A stretch of 64,000 nucleotides of DNA from Aquimarina sp042434915 (GTDB lineage Bacteria; Bacteroidota; Bacteroidia; Flavobacteriales; Flavobacteriaceae), in contig NZ_CP170198.1 of NCBI RefSeq assembly GCF_042434915.1, positions 2,418,001-2,482,000 of the forward strand, read 5' to 3'. A program made the position numbers and the translations under genes. Every line of letters starts with the position of its first letter. The first letter of the stretch is position 1. Below the pieces are notes generated by a model. That model saw only the letters and a list, made by a program, of their open reading frames with translations, searched no databases and had not been told where the DNA came from. Shown here one piece after another: positions 24,651 through 34,541 of the stretch.

Positions 24651-27364
24651 TTTTTGAAATATATTTTAAAAATAGTCCCAACATTCACTTCGCTTTTAAC
24701 TTCAATTTTTCCGCCCATTGCTTCTATTTGGTTTTTGGTTATAAACAACCCCAGACCTCTAGACTTTTCATGATCATGAAAAGTTTTATACATTCCGAAC
24801 AATTTAGCCCTATGTTGTTTCAAATCAATACCTAATCCATTATCTTCTATTTCAAGAATATAAAATTCATTTTTTTCGAAACTTCTTAAAGTTATAAAAC
24901 TTTTTCTATTCGTAGCCCTGTATTTCACACCATTAGTCAATAGATTGAGTAAAATACTTTCTACATAAGCTGAAATCCCAAGCACCTCTATGCTAGTATC
25001 AATATCATTTTTGACAATAACGTTAGCTTCGAGATATAATCCTGCAATGTTTTTCAATGTTTTTTGAGCAGCTTCAAACAAGTTGACATGTTCCAAATTT
25101 GATTCTTCCAATGTATTCATCACAACCACATCGTTCAAGTGATTGATCGTTTCGGTTAGATTGCTTGATGCCGCACTTAACAATTTTATATATTCATTCC
25201 CTAATAGCTCTGGATGATCATTGGATAATAAATCTAATAACATTTCAAAATTTCCAGAATGAGACCTTAGATTATGAGACACTATGTGAGCAAAATTTAA
25301 GAGCCTATTGTTTTGATCCTGCGTTACTGCGAGTAATGATTTTAAATCATTCTCAACTTTTTTAATATCTTGAATATCGGTTGCAATAGCTAAATATCCA
25401 GTTATTTTTTCTTTTTGTTTTAATGCTGTCATTGTTACGAGTACAGGAAAAGTAGTTCCATCTTTACGCTTATGTGTCCATTCTCTTGTGTCTACTTCAT
25501 TTTTAAATGGCAACACTGTAAAAATCTCGAATCCTTTAAGTTTTGATTGATAATCTAATGATAACTGTTCTGCTCTTTTGTTAATTTCAGAAGGAAGATG
25601 TAGATCTATATAAAAACGTTTTGAAATCATTTCATCTCGTGAATATCCTAAAAGATGCTCTGCTCCTTTATTGAAGGTAGTAATAAGACCATCGCAATCA
25701 GTTCCAATAACACTTACTTGAGTTATGTCTTCTAGAATATTTTGCAATTTATTTAATGTTTCTGAAAGTTTTTTTCTGGTCTTAACCCTTGGAGTAATAT
25801 CAACAATTTGTGATATAAAATATAGTGGCTGTCCTTCTTGATCTTTTACTAAGGAAACAGATAAAATAATATGGGCGAGCTTTCCATTTTTTCGAATGTA
25901 TCGCTTTTCCATTTGATAAAATGACCTTTGACCGTCTAACAATTCTTTTAGATATTCTAAATCCTTGGTAAGATCTGCAGGATAGGTTATGTCTTGAAAG
26001 GTCAGTTGTTTTAATTCTTTGGCACTATATCCTACGATATCACATAAGCTTTGATTTACCTCTAGCCATTGACCTTGGGTATCAAGTATTGCCATACCTA
26101 TCGCTGCATTTTCAAAATTACCTCTAAAAGCTTCTTCACTTATTTTTAATTTAATTTCTGCTTCCTTTGCACGGGTTATATCTGCTGTATGCATAATAAC
26201 TCCTCCTATTTTCTCATCATGGGTGTACCAGGGTCGTAACTCCCAACTCAACCATTGTAACGACCCATTTTTTTTCAGAAAACTATCTTCATCAGATTTG
26301 AGAATTTGCCCTTTGAGTGCTTTATCAAAAACATGTTTCCATGTATCGCTGATGGTAGGAAATATAGAGTAGTGAGATTTTCCTATGATATTTTCATCTA
26401 TTAAATTATAATCTTCTTGCCATTTGGCCGATACTGCTAAATAGCGCATGGCTGTATCAAACATTGCAATTGCTGTAGGTGCTTCTTCGATAAACAATCG
26501 ATTTTTTTCCAATTCATTTTTGCTTGCAGTAATTTCTTGATGAGAGCCTATAATCCACTCGGGCGCATCATTATTCCAACTTACAACCTTACCCTTGGTG
26601 AGCACCCAAATCCAATGACCCTCTTTGTGACGCATTCTCACTTCGCAGGCATATACAGGCGTAGCCTGATCAATATGCTTTTTTAATCCTTTTTTTGCCT
26701 TTTTAAGATCTGATGGATGCATCGCATTCTCCCATGTCTGGATTGTAACTGGCTCTATTTCCAGTAAAGAATACCCTATTATTTCAGCCCATCGTTCGCT
26801 TAAATAAACTTCATTTGTCTGTAAATTCCATTCCCAGATTCCTAGGTTAGCACTTTCGATTATATGATGGTAACGATCTAACTGTCGTTGTAAGCGCAAC
26901 TCGGTTTTTTTTAATTTGGTCAAATCTACATGAGCTATTAACAGTCGATTGGCCACATTATTTTTAGCAAAGATCCCAATACACTTGCATTCGATCATTA
27001 CCTTATGACCCAGCTTATGGTCAAAATCAAGAGTTTCTATAAGAGGTGAAGTCTCTGTTTTGAAATGCACTTTACATTTCTCAAAGAGTCTCTGCAGTTT
27101 GATCTCTGTTAATGGGGTTTCTCGCATGATGTTAAGAGAAGAATCTTGTTCTACCGAGTATCCCAACGTATTCCAAAATCTGCCATTTATCCATAATCGG
27201 TCAAATAAAGAAAGATCCCAATACCATAAACCATCCAAAGCTACGTCCTGAACAAAATCAAAGATGGCAGTATCCTTTTGAACTAAAGCGTATAATTCAT
27301 CCTTAAGATGATTACGACTGGGATAACAAGAGACCTGTAGTCGCTTTGTTTTTTTTTGAATCAT
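24647..27364 (-). CDS. Cytoplasmic sensor histidine kinase with five PAS domains
   Basis: A 905-aa kinase without membrane helices. Five PAS units can be traced: about 30-125 (LDGLWYWDLSL), about 165-280 (NLGIWEWNLQT), about 290-400 (PTAIAMFDTAM), about 410-530 (NAAIGMAILDTQGQWLEVN) and about 545-660 (ITQVSVIGTDCDGLIT). The dimerisation/phospho-acceptor segment has His697 (HIVSHNLRSH), and the ATPase domain has NLLTNGVKY (N box), DNGLGID (G1) and SRGLGLFITK (G2). It probably senses a soluble or redox/light-like signal through a PAS cofactor and passes phosphate to the receiver gene directly downstream. The signal cannot be read from the sequence. Confidence 0.93.
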   Translation of the reverse strand: MIQKKTKRLQVSCYPSRNHLKDELYALVQKDTAIFDFVQDVALDGLWYWDLSLFDRLWINGRFWNTLGYSVEQDSSLNIMRETPLTEIKLQRLFEKCKVHFKTETSPLIETLDFDHKLGHKVMIECKCIGIFAKNNVANRLLIAHVDLTKLKKTELRLQRQLDRYHHIIESANLGIWEWNLQTNEVYLSERWAEIIGYSLLEIEPVTIQTWENAMHPSDLKKAKKGLKKHIDQATPVYACEVRMRHKEGHWIWVLTKGKVVSWNNDAPEWIIGSHQEITASKNELEKNRLFIEEAPTAIAMFDTAMRYLAVSAKWQEDYNLIDENIIGKSHYSIFPTISDTWKHVFDKALKGQILKSDEDSFLKKNGSLQWLSWELRPWYTHDEKIGGVIMHTADITRAKEAEIKLKISEEAFRGNFENAAIGMAILDTQGQWLEVNQSLCDIVGYSAKELKQLTFQDITYPADLTKDLEYLKELLDGQRSFYQMEKRYIRKNGKLAHIILSVSLVKDQEGQPLYFISQIVDITPRVKTRKKLSETLNKLQNILEDITQVSVIGTDCDGLITTFNKGAEHLLGYSRDEMISKRFYIDLHLPSEINKRAEQLSLDYQSKLKGFEIFTVLPFKNEVDTREWTHKRKDGTTFPVLVTMTALKQKEKITGYLAIATDIQDIKKVENDLKSLLAVTQDQNNRLLNFAHIVSHNLRSHSGNFEMLLDLLSNDHPELLGNEYIKLLSAASSNLTETINHLNDVVVMNTLEESNLEHVNLFEAAQKTLKNIAGLYLEANVIVKNDIDTSIEVLGISAYVESILLNLLTNGVKYRATNRKSFITLRSFEKNEFYILEIEDNGLGIDLKQHRAKLFGMYKTFHDHEKSRGLGLFITKNQIEAMGGKIEVKSEVNVGTIFKIYFKK

Positions 27365-27389
27365 TATAATGTAGGTTTAATAGCTGTAG

Positions 27390-27442
27390 ATGGGGTATAT
27401 AAATTTATATAAAAAAAAATAGAATTTATTATATAACCCCAT
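27390..27442 (-). other. Imperfect hairpin in the leader of the PAS kinase gene
   Basis: ATGGGG...CCCCAT arms extended by AT pairs give a stem of about 16 bp with two small bulges around an A/T-rich loop, 26 nt upstream of the kinase ATG. The gap 27365-27609 holds no other feature. It could be a leader structure or the end signal of the upstream gene; there is no U-run directly after it. Confidence 0.3.
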
Positions 27443-27609
27443 GAAGTTATTACGGCTAAACCATAATTTATAAGAATTTTCTGATAATCGAGGATGTGTT
27501 TTTTATAATTTCAGTTCTTGTAGGCTAAAATAACTTGATAAGTTACTCTAGAATATATCTTATACAGATTTGCCTACATCAAGTAGAATCGACATTTACA
27601 CATGTTTTT

Positions 27610-28380
27610 TTACCGAAAAATAAGGCGCCCGGTATAGAACTCTTTAACAAAGACCTCTCTAGGCTTATTTACACTTATAACATCCCCAGTACTTCTTATT
27701 TCTCCTTTCAAAGATAGTTGAGGATTGACAAGAATTTTATTAGCTCCACGATGGTAAACAGAAACATGATCTGCATTAAGACGTTCTCCATCAAATCGAC
27801 CAGTACCCGAGTATAGTCCAACGCTCAAATTACTAACAGCACCTTTAATTATAAAGGATGCAATATTATTGCCAACAATATTTAATTTATTTGAGTTTAG
27901 TGTAAGATCAAAAATTCCAGTAGTATTACCCTCTGCAAACCCCACATCTTCTGACAATAAAGTCAAATTATCAAAATCTAATACGCCTTCTGATCGTATC
28001 GGAAATTGAGTGGCGCTTCTAATCACTGTTAAATTGGCAATAGTTATGAACACCTTTGTTTGATTGAAATCTCTAACAAAATTACAGTCATTGTTGTTTT
28101 CTAAAACCAACTGACTATCACGTACTATAGCAGACACTTCATTTATCAGATTCTCGCCAGTCTCCAAAATTACCTTAGTTGTATCTCCTTGTTTAAGGAT
28201 TACCTCGATATTGGGACCCACTAGCAGTTTTGTAAAATTATCCAAGAAAAATTCTTTTTTTACTATAGTACCTGTTCGCTGAAAACAATCAGGTGCATTC
28301 TCTGTATCACATCCCGATATGATTCCTAAAATTAATAGAATGCATATAATATGTTTTATATTATTTCTGCTAACACCCAT
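27610..28380 (-). CDS. GIN-domain (DUF2807) lipoprotein
   Basis: A 256-aa lipoprotein: hydrophobic IICILLILGIISGC with the lipobox Cys at about residue 24. The rest matches the head-GIN domain family (DUF2807), a right-handed beta structure; FLDNFTKLLVGPNIEVILKQ and the repeated VxxxSxxD-type strands fit. These proteins are thought to sit on the outer membrane and were originally called putative auto-transporter adhesin heads. It is 3 nt downstream of the PagL-like gene, so both are likely in one operon and both concern the envelope. Its function is unproven. Confidence 0.8.
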   Translation of the reverse strand: MGVSRNNIKHIICILLILGIISGCDTENAPDCFQRTGTIVKKEFFLDNFTKLLVGPNIEVILKQGDTTKVILETGENLINEVSAIVRDSQLVLENNNDCNFVRDFNQTKVFITIANLTVIRSATQFPIRSEGVLDFDNLTLLSEDVGFAEGNTTGIFDLTLNSNKLNIVGNNIASFIIKGAVSNLSVGLYSGTGRFDGERLNADHVSVYHRGANKILVNPQLSLKGEIRSTGDVISVNKPREVFVKEFYTGRLIFR

Positions 28381-28383
28381 ACT

Positions 28384-29511
28384 TTATAATCGATATCCAA
28401 TTGAGTATTCAATAGCTTCGGCCTTTGCAGCGTGCGAGCGTACGGTTATAGCACCAAATATTGAAGATGTAAAATTATATTTTAGTCCAGCTCTATTATA
28501 CATTGTCCCTTCAAAATCGTAGGGATAATAAAAGTAATACCCAATATTTAAAATAATTGCTAATTTATTAATTAATAATTCATGACCTATGTAAGCACCT
28601 GCACGTTTTGAATCTTCATTTCCATTAGTAGTATCATCAAAATCACCAACAGCTCTATAATCGATATATCGTTCTAACGCTTTCGAAAAAAATAATTCTG
28701 AACCAATTACCACGGTACTTTTTTTATTTAATTGTTTAGAGGCAAACACTCCTAACGTTAAAAATGGATATCTACCAGAACCTACAAGATCACTTTCATT
28801 AAATCCTCCGCTAAGCATAAAACCAAATCCTATAGGTTTTGAACCTTTTATGAGTCCTGACTCCTTTGGTATATAAGTATGGGTGTCTTCACTTAAATTA
28901 TAATTCATGGCGATAGTTGCAAAAAAAGTATTTGTGCTTTTATTAGGTGCTTTAGAATTGCCATTAGAATAATGCAAAATCCCTACACCTACTTGCAAAC
29001 CTATTTTATCAATAATATTTTGATAACGATAATTCAGTAAAAAATAACTCGCACTCATTATATGAGATCCATAGGCAATATTGCGATAATTATCATCAAT
29101 ATCGTAAGGTTTTGATGCATAGGTAATACCTTGTGCTATTCTTAATTGCAGGTAGCGCTTCAGAAAATAAAAGTTGTAATGTGCAAAGGCACCTATACTA
29201 TTGCCTAAAAATGGATTCTTTAAATCTTGATACACTAGGGAGACTCCATAGTCTGGGTAATTATACAGTCTTTGCCATATTTTATCGCCATAGGTTTTAC
29301 GGTTAATCCCTAGAATCACTCCTATAGGATGACTTGTTATAAGATGTGAGATATCAGGATTATGTTTGAGTATAGTACCTTGAAAGGAGCTTACATCAAT
29401 ACTGTACGATTTTTTGTTTGGAATTATCGGTTCGATTGGTATACTAGTAATATCTTGGCTATAGCCAACAATATTGAAAAAGCCTAATAGTAATATGACT
29501 AATCGTATCAT
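28384..29511 (-). CDS. PagL-like acyloxyacyl hydrolase (lipid A 3-O-deacylase family)
   Basis: A 375-aa outer-membrane barrel from the ATG at 29511 (signal peptide MIRLVILLLGFFNIVGYSQ). The longer frame starts with TTG at 29535 and would bury the signal peptide. GVGILHYSNGNSKAPNKSTN contains the His-x-Ser-Asn pair characteristic of PagL-type enzymes, which remove the 3-linked acyl chain from lipid A. It ends in EYSIGYRL like a barrel. It is longer than Proteobacterial PagL (about 170 aa) because of an N-terminal extension, as is usual for Bacteroidota versions. The activity is inferred from the motif only. Confidence 0.75.
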   Translation of the reverse strand: MIRLVILLLGFFNIVGYSQDITSIPIEPIIPNKKSYSIDVSSFQGTILKHNPDISHLITSHPIGVILGINRKTYGDKIWQRLYNYPDYGVSLVYQDLKNPFLGNSIGAFAHYNFYFLKRYLQLRIAQGITYASKPYDIDDNYRNIAYGSHIMSASYFLLNYRYQNIIDKIGLQVGVGILHYSNGNSKAPNKSTNTFFATIAMNYNLSEDTHTYIPKESGLIKGSKPIGFGFMLSGGFNESDLVGSGRYPFLTLGVFASKQLNKKSTVVIGSELFFSKALERYIDYRAVGDFDDTTNGNEDSKRAGAYIGHELLINKLAIILNIGYYFYYPYDFEGTMYNRAGLKYNFTSSIFGAITVRSHAAKAEAIEYSIGYRL

Positions 29512-29585
29512 GTGGCTAAAGTAGTATACCGCCAAATGTTACACAAATTTTAATCTAGTATAGACTAATATATTTCGACAAATAC

Positions 29586-30539
29586 TCAAAATATAGCTTC
29601 GGCTATTTGTTTAATATTATCTGATTTACCCATAGAGTAATAGTGCAAAACAGGTGCACCATGCTGCATTAATTCTTTGGATTGTTGAATAGCAAAATCT
29701 ACTCCTACTTGGCGAACCTGAGTATTAGTTTTACATTTTTCTATTGCTTTGACTAACTCATCGGGCATATCTAATTTAAAGACTTGAGGTAATAACTGAA
29801 GATGCTTTTTAACAGAAACTGGCTTTATACCAGGAATAATAGGCACTTCTATTCCGGCTGCTCTAGCTTCTTTAACAAAATTAAAATATCGCTGATTGTC
29901 AAAAAACATCTGAGTAACTACATAATCTGCTCCTGCATCGACTTTCTCTTTTAATCTTCTCAAATCTGATTGAAATGAAGGAGCTTCAATGTGCTTTTCG
30001 GGATAGCCAGCTACCCCGATACAAAAGTCTGAATTAGTCTCTGTTTCTATAACCTCATGTAAAAAGTTTCCCCGATTCATAGCTGTAATCTGTGATACCA
30101 GTTCTTTTGCATAACGATGTCCTCCCTGCATTGGAGAGAAATACTGTTCTTCTTTCATAGCATCGCCTCGTAAAGCCATGACATTATGAATACCTAGATA
30201 ATGACAATCAACTAATAAATACTCTGTTTCCTCTTTGGTAAACCCTCCACACAACACGTGCGGTATAGTATCGACATTGTATTTGTGAGTAATTGCTGCA
30301 CAAATCCCTACTGTACCAGGACGCATTCTTGTTAATCGTTTATCTAATAATCCTTTTTTGTCGATATAAATAAACTCTTCTCTTGAGGTGGTCACATCAA
30401 TGAATGGAGGATCAAATTCCATTAATGGATCGATATTGTTATAAAGTTCTTGTATACTTCTTCCTTTTTGAGGTGGTATTAATTCAAAAGAAAATAGGGT
30501 TTTTCCTTTGGCATTTTCAATATGGTCTATTACTTTCAT
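29586..30539 (-). CDS. metF: 5,10-methylenetetrahydrofolate reductase
   Basis: FAD enzyme that makes 5-methyl-tetrahydrofolate for methionine synthase. The protein is 317 aa with FSFELIPPQKGRS at the N-terminus (conserved Glu), DVTTSREE, LRGD (folate site), QMFFDNQRYFNFV and PGIKPVS. It lies 36 nt downstream of the C-terminal metH gene, so metH-N, metH-C and metF form one operon under the SAM-I riboswitch at 34398-34496. Confidence 0.96.
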   Translation of the reverse strand: MKVIDHIENAKGKTLFSFELIPPQKGRSIQELYNNIDPLMEFDPPFIDVTTSREEFIYIDKKGLLDKRLTRMRPGTVGICAAITHKYNVDTIPHVLCGGFTKEETEYLLVDCHYLGIHNVMALRGDAMKEEQYFSPMQGGHRYAKELVSQITAMNRGNFLHEVIETETNSDFCIGVAGYPEKHIEAPSFQSDLRRLKEKVDAGADYVVTQMFFDNQRYFNFVKEARAAGIEVPIIPGIKPVSVKKHLQLLPQVFKLDMPDELVKAIEKCKTNTQVRQVGVDFAIQQSKELMQHGAPVLHYYSMGKSDNIKQIAEAIF

Positions 30540-30575
30540 CTCTCTTTGCTATCGTATTATTTATATCAAAAAATC

Positions 30576-33260
30576 CTACTCTATAATGTTTGGTGCCAAC
30601 CACTTTAGCGCTTTGTGGAGCGTAATATTTTTTCTGTTAGCAAAATCTTCGACTTGATCTTTTTTAATTTTACCAAGCCCAAAATATTTTGCTTCTGGAT
30701 TACCGAAGTAATAGCCAGAAACTGAAGCTGCAGGCCACATAGCCAAGCTTTCGGTAAGTTCGACACCAATTGTTTCTTTAACCTTTAAAAGATCCCAAAT
30801 GGTGATTTTCTCTAAATGATCTGGACAAGCTGGATATCCTGGTGCAGGTCTAATACCTGTGTATTTTTCTTGAATCAACGAAACATTATCTAGTGATTCT
30901 TCGCTTGCATACCCCCAATAATTTACTCTAACTTCTTTATGTAAATACTCTGCAAAAGCTTCAGCCAAACGATCGGCCAATGCTTTGACCATTATAGAAC
31001 CATAATCATCTAAATTTTGTTTGAATTCTTCTGCAATTTTTTCGGCACCAAAACCTGTACTTACACAAAAGCAACCCATATAATCTTTAACTCCACTCTC
31101 TTTTGAAGCTATAAAATCTGCCAATGCAAAATTAGGTTTGCCTGCATGCTTTTTAAGCTGTTGCCTTAATGTTCTAAAGGTGAGAATTCCCTGTGGAGTT
31201 TTGACCTCTATATCATCTTCATTGACAGTAGTTCCTTCAAATAATCCAAAAACTGCTTTTGCAGTTATAAGTTTATTATCGATAAGGTTACGTAACATTT
31301 CTTTGGCCTCGGTAAAAAGATCTCTTGCTTGTTTTCCAACTACAGGATCTGTTAAAATATCGGGAAATTTACCGTGTAGCTCCCAACTTCTGAAAAATGG
31401 AGTCCAATCTATAAAGTCTTCCAATTTTGACAACTCAAAATTTGTAATAACTTTTATTCCGAGCTGATTGGGTTTAACTATTTGTGTGGTTTCCCAATCT
31501 ATCTGGAATTTGTTTTTTCTAGCTTCTGATAATGTCAAATATTCTTTATGCTCAGTTCGCTTCAAAAATTTTGTTCTAAATTCTTGATAATCGATCTTTA
31601 TGTTTTTTTTGTAATGGTGTGCAACTTCCTTTTTCAATAAATCTCCAACTATAGTAACTGCACGAGATGCGTCATTTACATGCACAACAGCATGCGAATA
31701 TTGTGGATCTATTTTTACTGCTGTATGAGCTTTGCTAGTAGTTGCTCCCCCTATAAGCAGTGGGACCGTAAAGTTTTGACGTTCCATTTCTTTAGCCAAA
31801 AATACCATTTCATCTAAAGAAGGGGTAATTAATCCGCTTAACCCAATGATATCTACGTTTTCTTGTTTGGCTATTTGAATAATTTTTTCTGGAGGTACCA
31901 TGACACCCAGATCTATTATCTCATAATTATTACAAGCAAGAACAACCGATACGATGTTTTTACCAATATCATGAACATCTCCTTTTACAGTAGCCATTAA
32001 GATTTTACCAGCAGAAGATGAATTTTGGGTCTGTGGATTTTTTTGTTTCTCTTCTTCGATATAGGGCAATAAATATGCTACTGCTTTTTTCATTACTCGA
32101 GCCGATTTTACTACTTGAGGTAAAAACATTTTACCCGACCCAAAAAGATCTCCAACTACATTCATTCCCGACATTAAATGACCTTCTATAACCTCAATAG
32201 GTTTTACAACCGATTGCCTTGCGGCCTCCACATCTTCGATTATATAGTGATCTATACCTTTGACTAAAGCTCTAGTTATTCTATTTTGTATTGATTCATT
32301 GCGCCAAGATAAATCGACTTTACTTTCCTTTGTTTTGCCGACAACGGTTTCTGCAAAATCTAACAATCGCTCTGTCGCATCTTCTCTACGATTAAGTATT
32401 ACATCTTCTACGTGTTCTAATAGGTCTGTTGGTATATTATCATAGACTTCTAGCATGGTTGGGTTAACTATCCCCATGTTCATTCCTGCTTGAATAGCAT
32501 GGTATAAGAAAACTGAATGCATTGCCTCTCTTACGGGATTATTTCCTCTAAACGAAAACGATACATTACTTACACCTCCACTTACACTGCAGTACTGTAA
32601 ATTTTCTTTTACCCAAGCCGTAGCATCAATAAAATCTACAGCGTTACGCTTATGCTCATCCATACCTGTGGCTACAGGAAAAATATTTAAATCAAAGATG
32701 ATATCTTCTGGAGGGAATTGGACCGTGTTTACAAGAATATCGTAGGATCGTTTTGCGATTTGTATACGTCGCTCGTAAGTATCAGCCTGTCCAACCTCAT
32801 CAAATGCCATCACAATGACTGCTGCACCGTAGCGTTTAATAAGTTTGGCATGATGCATAAATTCTGCTTCCCCTTCTTTTAAGCTGATAGAGTTTACTAC
32901 ACATTTTCCTTGTACTACTTGTAACCCTGCTTCAATAATTTCCCACTTAGAACTATCTATCATTATAGGAACACGAGAAATATCTGGTTCTGCAACAATA
33001 AGGTTTAAAAATTTAACCATAGCTTCCTTACCATTGATAAGACCATCGTCCATATTGATATCTATGATTTGTGCTCCCCCTTCTACTTGATGACGAGCAA
33101 TAGCTAAAGCTTCTTCAAACTTTGCTTCTTTTATTAACTTCAAAAACTTTTTTGATCCTGCAACATTGGTACGTTCTCCTACATTAATAAAATTAGATTG
33201 CGCAGTAACAATAAGTGGTTCTAATCCAGATAATTGTAAAATTCTATTTTTTTGAGTCAT
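30576..33260 (-). CDS. metH: Methionine synthase, C-terminal half: folate, cobalamin and activation domains
   Basis: An 894-aa part of B12-dependent methionine synthase. Residues about 5-270 are the pterin-binding domain (FINVGERTNVAGSKKF, MIDSSKW, DLNIFPVATG). Residues about 320-540 are the cap and cobalamin domains, with the ligand His in GDVHDIGKNI. Residues about 560-894 are the SAM-dependent activation domain (RPAPGYPACPDH). The homocysteine-binding domain is encoded separately by the gene 4 nt upstream. The split form is, as I recall, common in Flavobacteriaceae and presumably assembles from two chains. Confidence 0.96.
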   Translation of the reverse strand: MTQKNRILQLSGLEPLIVTAQSNFINVGERTNVAGSKKFLKLIKEAKFEEALAIARHQVEGGAQIIDINMDDGLINGKEAMVKFLNLIVAEPDISRVPIMIDSSKWEIIEAGLQVVQGKCVVNSISLKEGEAEFMHHAKLIKRYGAAVIVMAFDEVGQADTYERRIQIAKRSYDILVNTVQFPPEDIIFDLNIFPVATGMDEHKRNAVDFIDATAWVKENLQYCSVSGGVSNVSFSFRGNNPVREAMHSVFLYHAIQAGMNMGIVNPTMLEVYDNIPTDLLEHVEDVILNRREDATERLLDFAETVVGKTKESKVDLSWRNESIQNRITRALVKGIDHYIIEDVEAARQSVVKPIEVIEGHLMSGMNVVGDLFGSGKMFLPQVVKSARVMKKAVAYLLPYIEEEKQKNPQTQNSSSAGKILMATVKGDVHDIGKNIVSVVLACNNYEIIDLGVMVPPEKIIQIAKQENVDIIGLSGLITPSLDEMVFLAKEMERQNFTVPLLIGGATTSKAHTAVKIDPQYSHAVVHVNDASRAVTIVGDLLKKEVAHHYKKNIKIDYQEFRTKFLKRTEHKEYLTLSEARKNKFQIDWETTQIVKPNQLGIKVITNFELSKLEDFIDWTPFFRSWELHGKFPDILTDPVVGKQARDLFTEAKEMLRNLIDNKLITAKAVFGLFEGTTVNEDDIEVKTPQGILTFRTLRQQLKKHAGKPNFALADFIASKESGVKDYMGCFCVSTGFGAEKIAEEFKQNLDDYGSIMVKALADRLAEAFAEYLHKEVRVNYWGYASEESLDNVSLIQEKYTGIRPAPGYPACPDHLEKITIWDLLKVKETIGVELTESLAMWPAASVSGYYFGNPEAKYFGLGKIKKDQVEDFANRKNITLHKALKWLAPNIIE

Positions 33261-33264
33261 AATT

Positions 33265-34272
33265 TTAAAAAGCTTTGATCGAAGGTACCGTACGTGGTTT
33301 GTAAGTTGCTGCTATTTTGGCTATGGCCTTTATATGCTCTGGTGTTGTTCCGCAACAACCTCCAATAATATTGACTAATCCTTTCTTAAAGTATTCTTCA
33401 ATTTGGATTCCCATTTGCTCTGCTGTTTCCTCATACTCGCCAAATGCATTTGGCAAACCAGCATTGGGATGCGCCGACACTCCAAATGTAGTATTTGAAG
33501 CTAAAATTTCTAAATGCGGTAGTAATTGTGATGCACCCAGAGCACAATTAAATCCAACAGATAACATAGGGATATGGCGAATTGAAATTAAAAAAGCTTC
33601 GGCTGTTTGTCCAGACAGGGTTCTACCCGATGCATCTGTAATAGTGCCACTTACCATTATCGGTATTTCTAGACTACGTTCTTCTTTTACTTCTTCGATA
33701 GCAAACAACGCTGCTTTTGCGTTGAGTGTATCAAAAATTGTTTCTACAAGTAATATATCAACGCCTCCATCTATTAAAGCTTCTGTTTGTTGTTTGTAGG
33801 CAACTCGAAGCTCTTCAAAAGTAATTCCTCTATAGCCAGGATCATTTACATCTGGAGACATACTTGCGGTTTTATTAGTCGGCCCTATACTGCCCGCTAC
33901 GAATCTTGGTTTTAAGGGCTCCTTTGCTAGGTATTCTTTGGCGACTTTTTTGGCTATACGAGCAGATTCAAAATTTAGCTCATATACTAAATCTTCCATG
34001 AAATAATCTGACATTGCTATTGTAGTACTAGAAAATGTATTAGTTTCTACAATATCGGCGCCCGCATCAAAATATTTACGATGTACCTCGGCGATAGCTT
34101 GGGGTTGAGTTAATGATAACACATCATTATTACCAAATAAGGGATGCTGCCAATTTTTAAAACGTTCTCCTCTAAAATCTTCTTCTGTAAATTTATAACG
34201 CTGAAGCATTGTACCCATAGCGCCATCTAAAATTAAAATTCGTTCCTTTAATATGTCATTGATATTTCTCAT
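33265..34272 (-). CDS. metH: Methionine synthase, N-terminal homocysteine-binding subunit
   Basis: A 335-aa homocysteine S-methyltransferase domain: ILDGAMGTMLQ near the N-terminus and the zinc ligands in GFNCALG (about residue 245) and GGCCGTTPEH (about 311-320). It supplies the homocysteine half reaction for the MetH C-terminal protein encoded 4 nt downstream. The frame also allows a TTG start at 34278, but the ATG at 34272 (MRNINDILKERI) is preferred. It is the first gene after the SAM-I riboswitch. Confidence 0.95.
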   Translation of the reverse strand: MRNINDILKERILILDGAMGTMLQRYKFTEEDFRGERFKNWQHPLFGNNDVLSLTQPQAIAEVHRKYFDAGADIVETNTFSSTTIAMSDYFMEDLVYELNFESARIAKKVAKEYLAKEPLKPRFVAGSIGPTNKTASMSPDVNDPGYRGITFEELRVAYKQQTEALIDGGVDILLVETIFDTLNAKAALFAIEEVKEERSLEIPIMVSGTITDASGRTLSGQTAEAFLISIRHIPMLSVGFNCALGASQLLPHLEILASNTTFGVSAHPNAGLPNAFGEYEETAEQMGIQIEEYFKKGLVNIIGGCCGTTPEHIKAIAKIAATYKPRTVPSIKAF

Positions 34273-34317
34273 ACACAACTTTTCTTACTCAAATCAAATT
34301 TTTGAATACCAGTAAAA

Positions 34318-34344
34318 TAATAACACCGAATTGTACGGTTATTA
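34318..34344 (-). terminator. Possible expression-platform hairpin between SAM-I aptamer and metH
   Basis: Minus-strand UAAUAACCG and CGGUGUUAUUA can pair (9 bp, one bulge) and are followed by a short UUUU tract, 45 nt upstream of the metH ATG. It may be the terminator controlled by the aptamer. The U-run is weak. Confidence 0.35.
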
Positions 34345-34397
34345 CATATATCAAGAAAAACAAAGGAAAAGTACAGTATACAATACTGGAAATCTGA

Positions 34398-34496
34398 GTT
34401 ATCTATTCCCTAAGGGATAGAATGTAGCACCTTCTTTAACAGATAAAGGGTTGCTAAGGCTTCACAGGGTCTATTCCCTCCGCCTTTCTTGATAAC
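34398..34496 (-). ncRNA. SAM-I (S-box) riboswitch upstream of metH-metF
   Basis: On the minus strand GUUAUC (from 34496) and GAUAAC (ending 34398) form P1. Between them is the S-box core: AAGAAAGGCGGAGGG, then AGACCCUGUGAAGCCUUAG, then CAACCC, followed by a P3/P4-like hairpin. This matches the SAM-I aptamer as found in Bacteroidota. High SAM should repress the metH-metH-metF operon, which begins 126 nt downstream. Confidence 0.93.
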
Positions 34497-34541
34497 ATTA
34501 AATACATTTATGAACTAGTCGATAGTTATTATCGATTTTAT

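Noticed and set aside
24415..24835. Two plus-strand frames over the receiver and kinase genes
   Set aside because: Antisense to clear two-component genes and without motifs of their own.
33317..33799. 160-codon plus-strand frame
   Set aside because: Entirely antisense to the MetH homocysteine domain, whose motifs are intact; chance frame.
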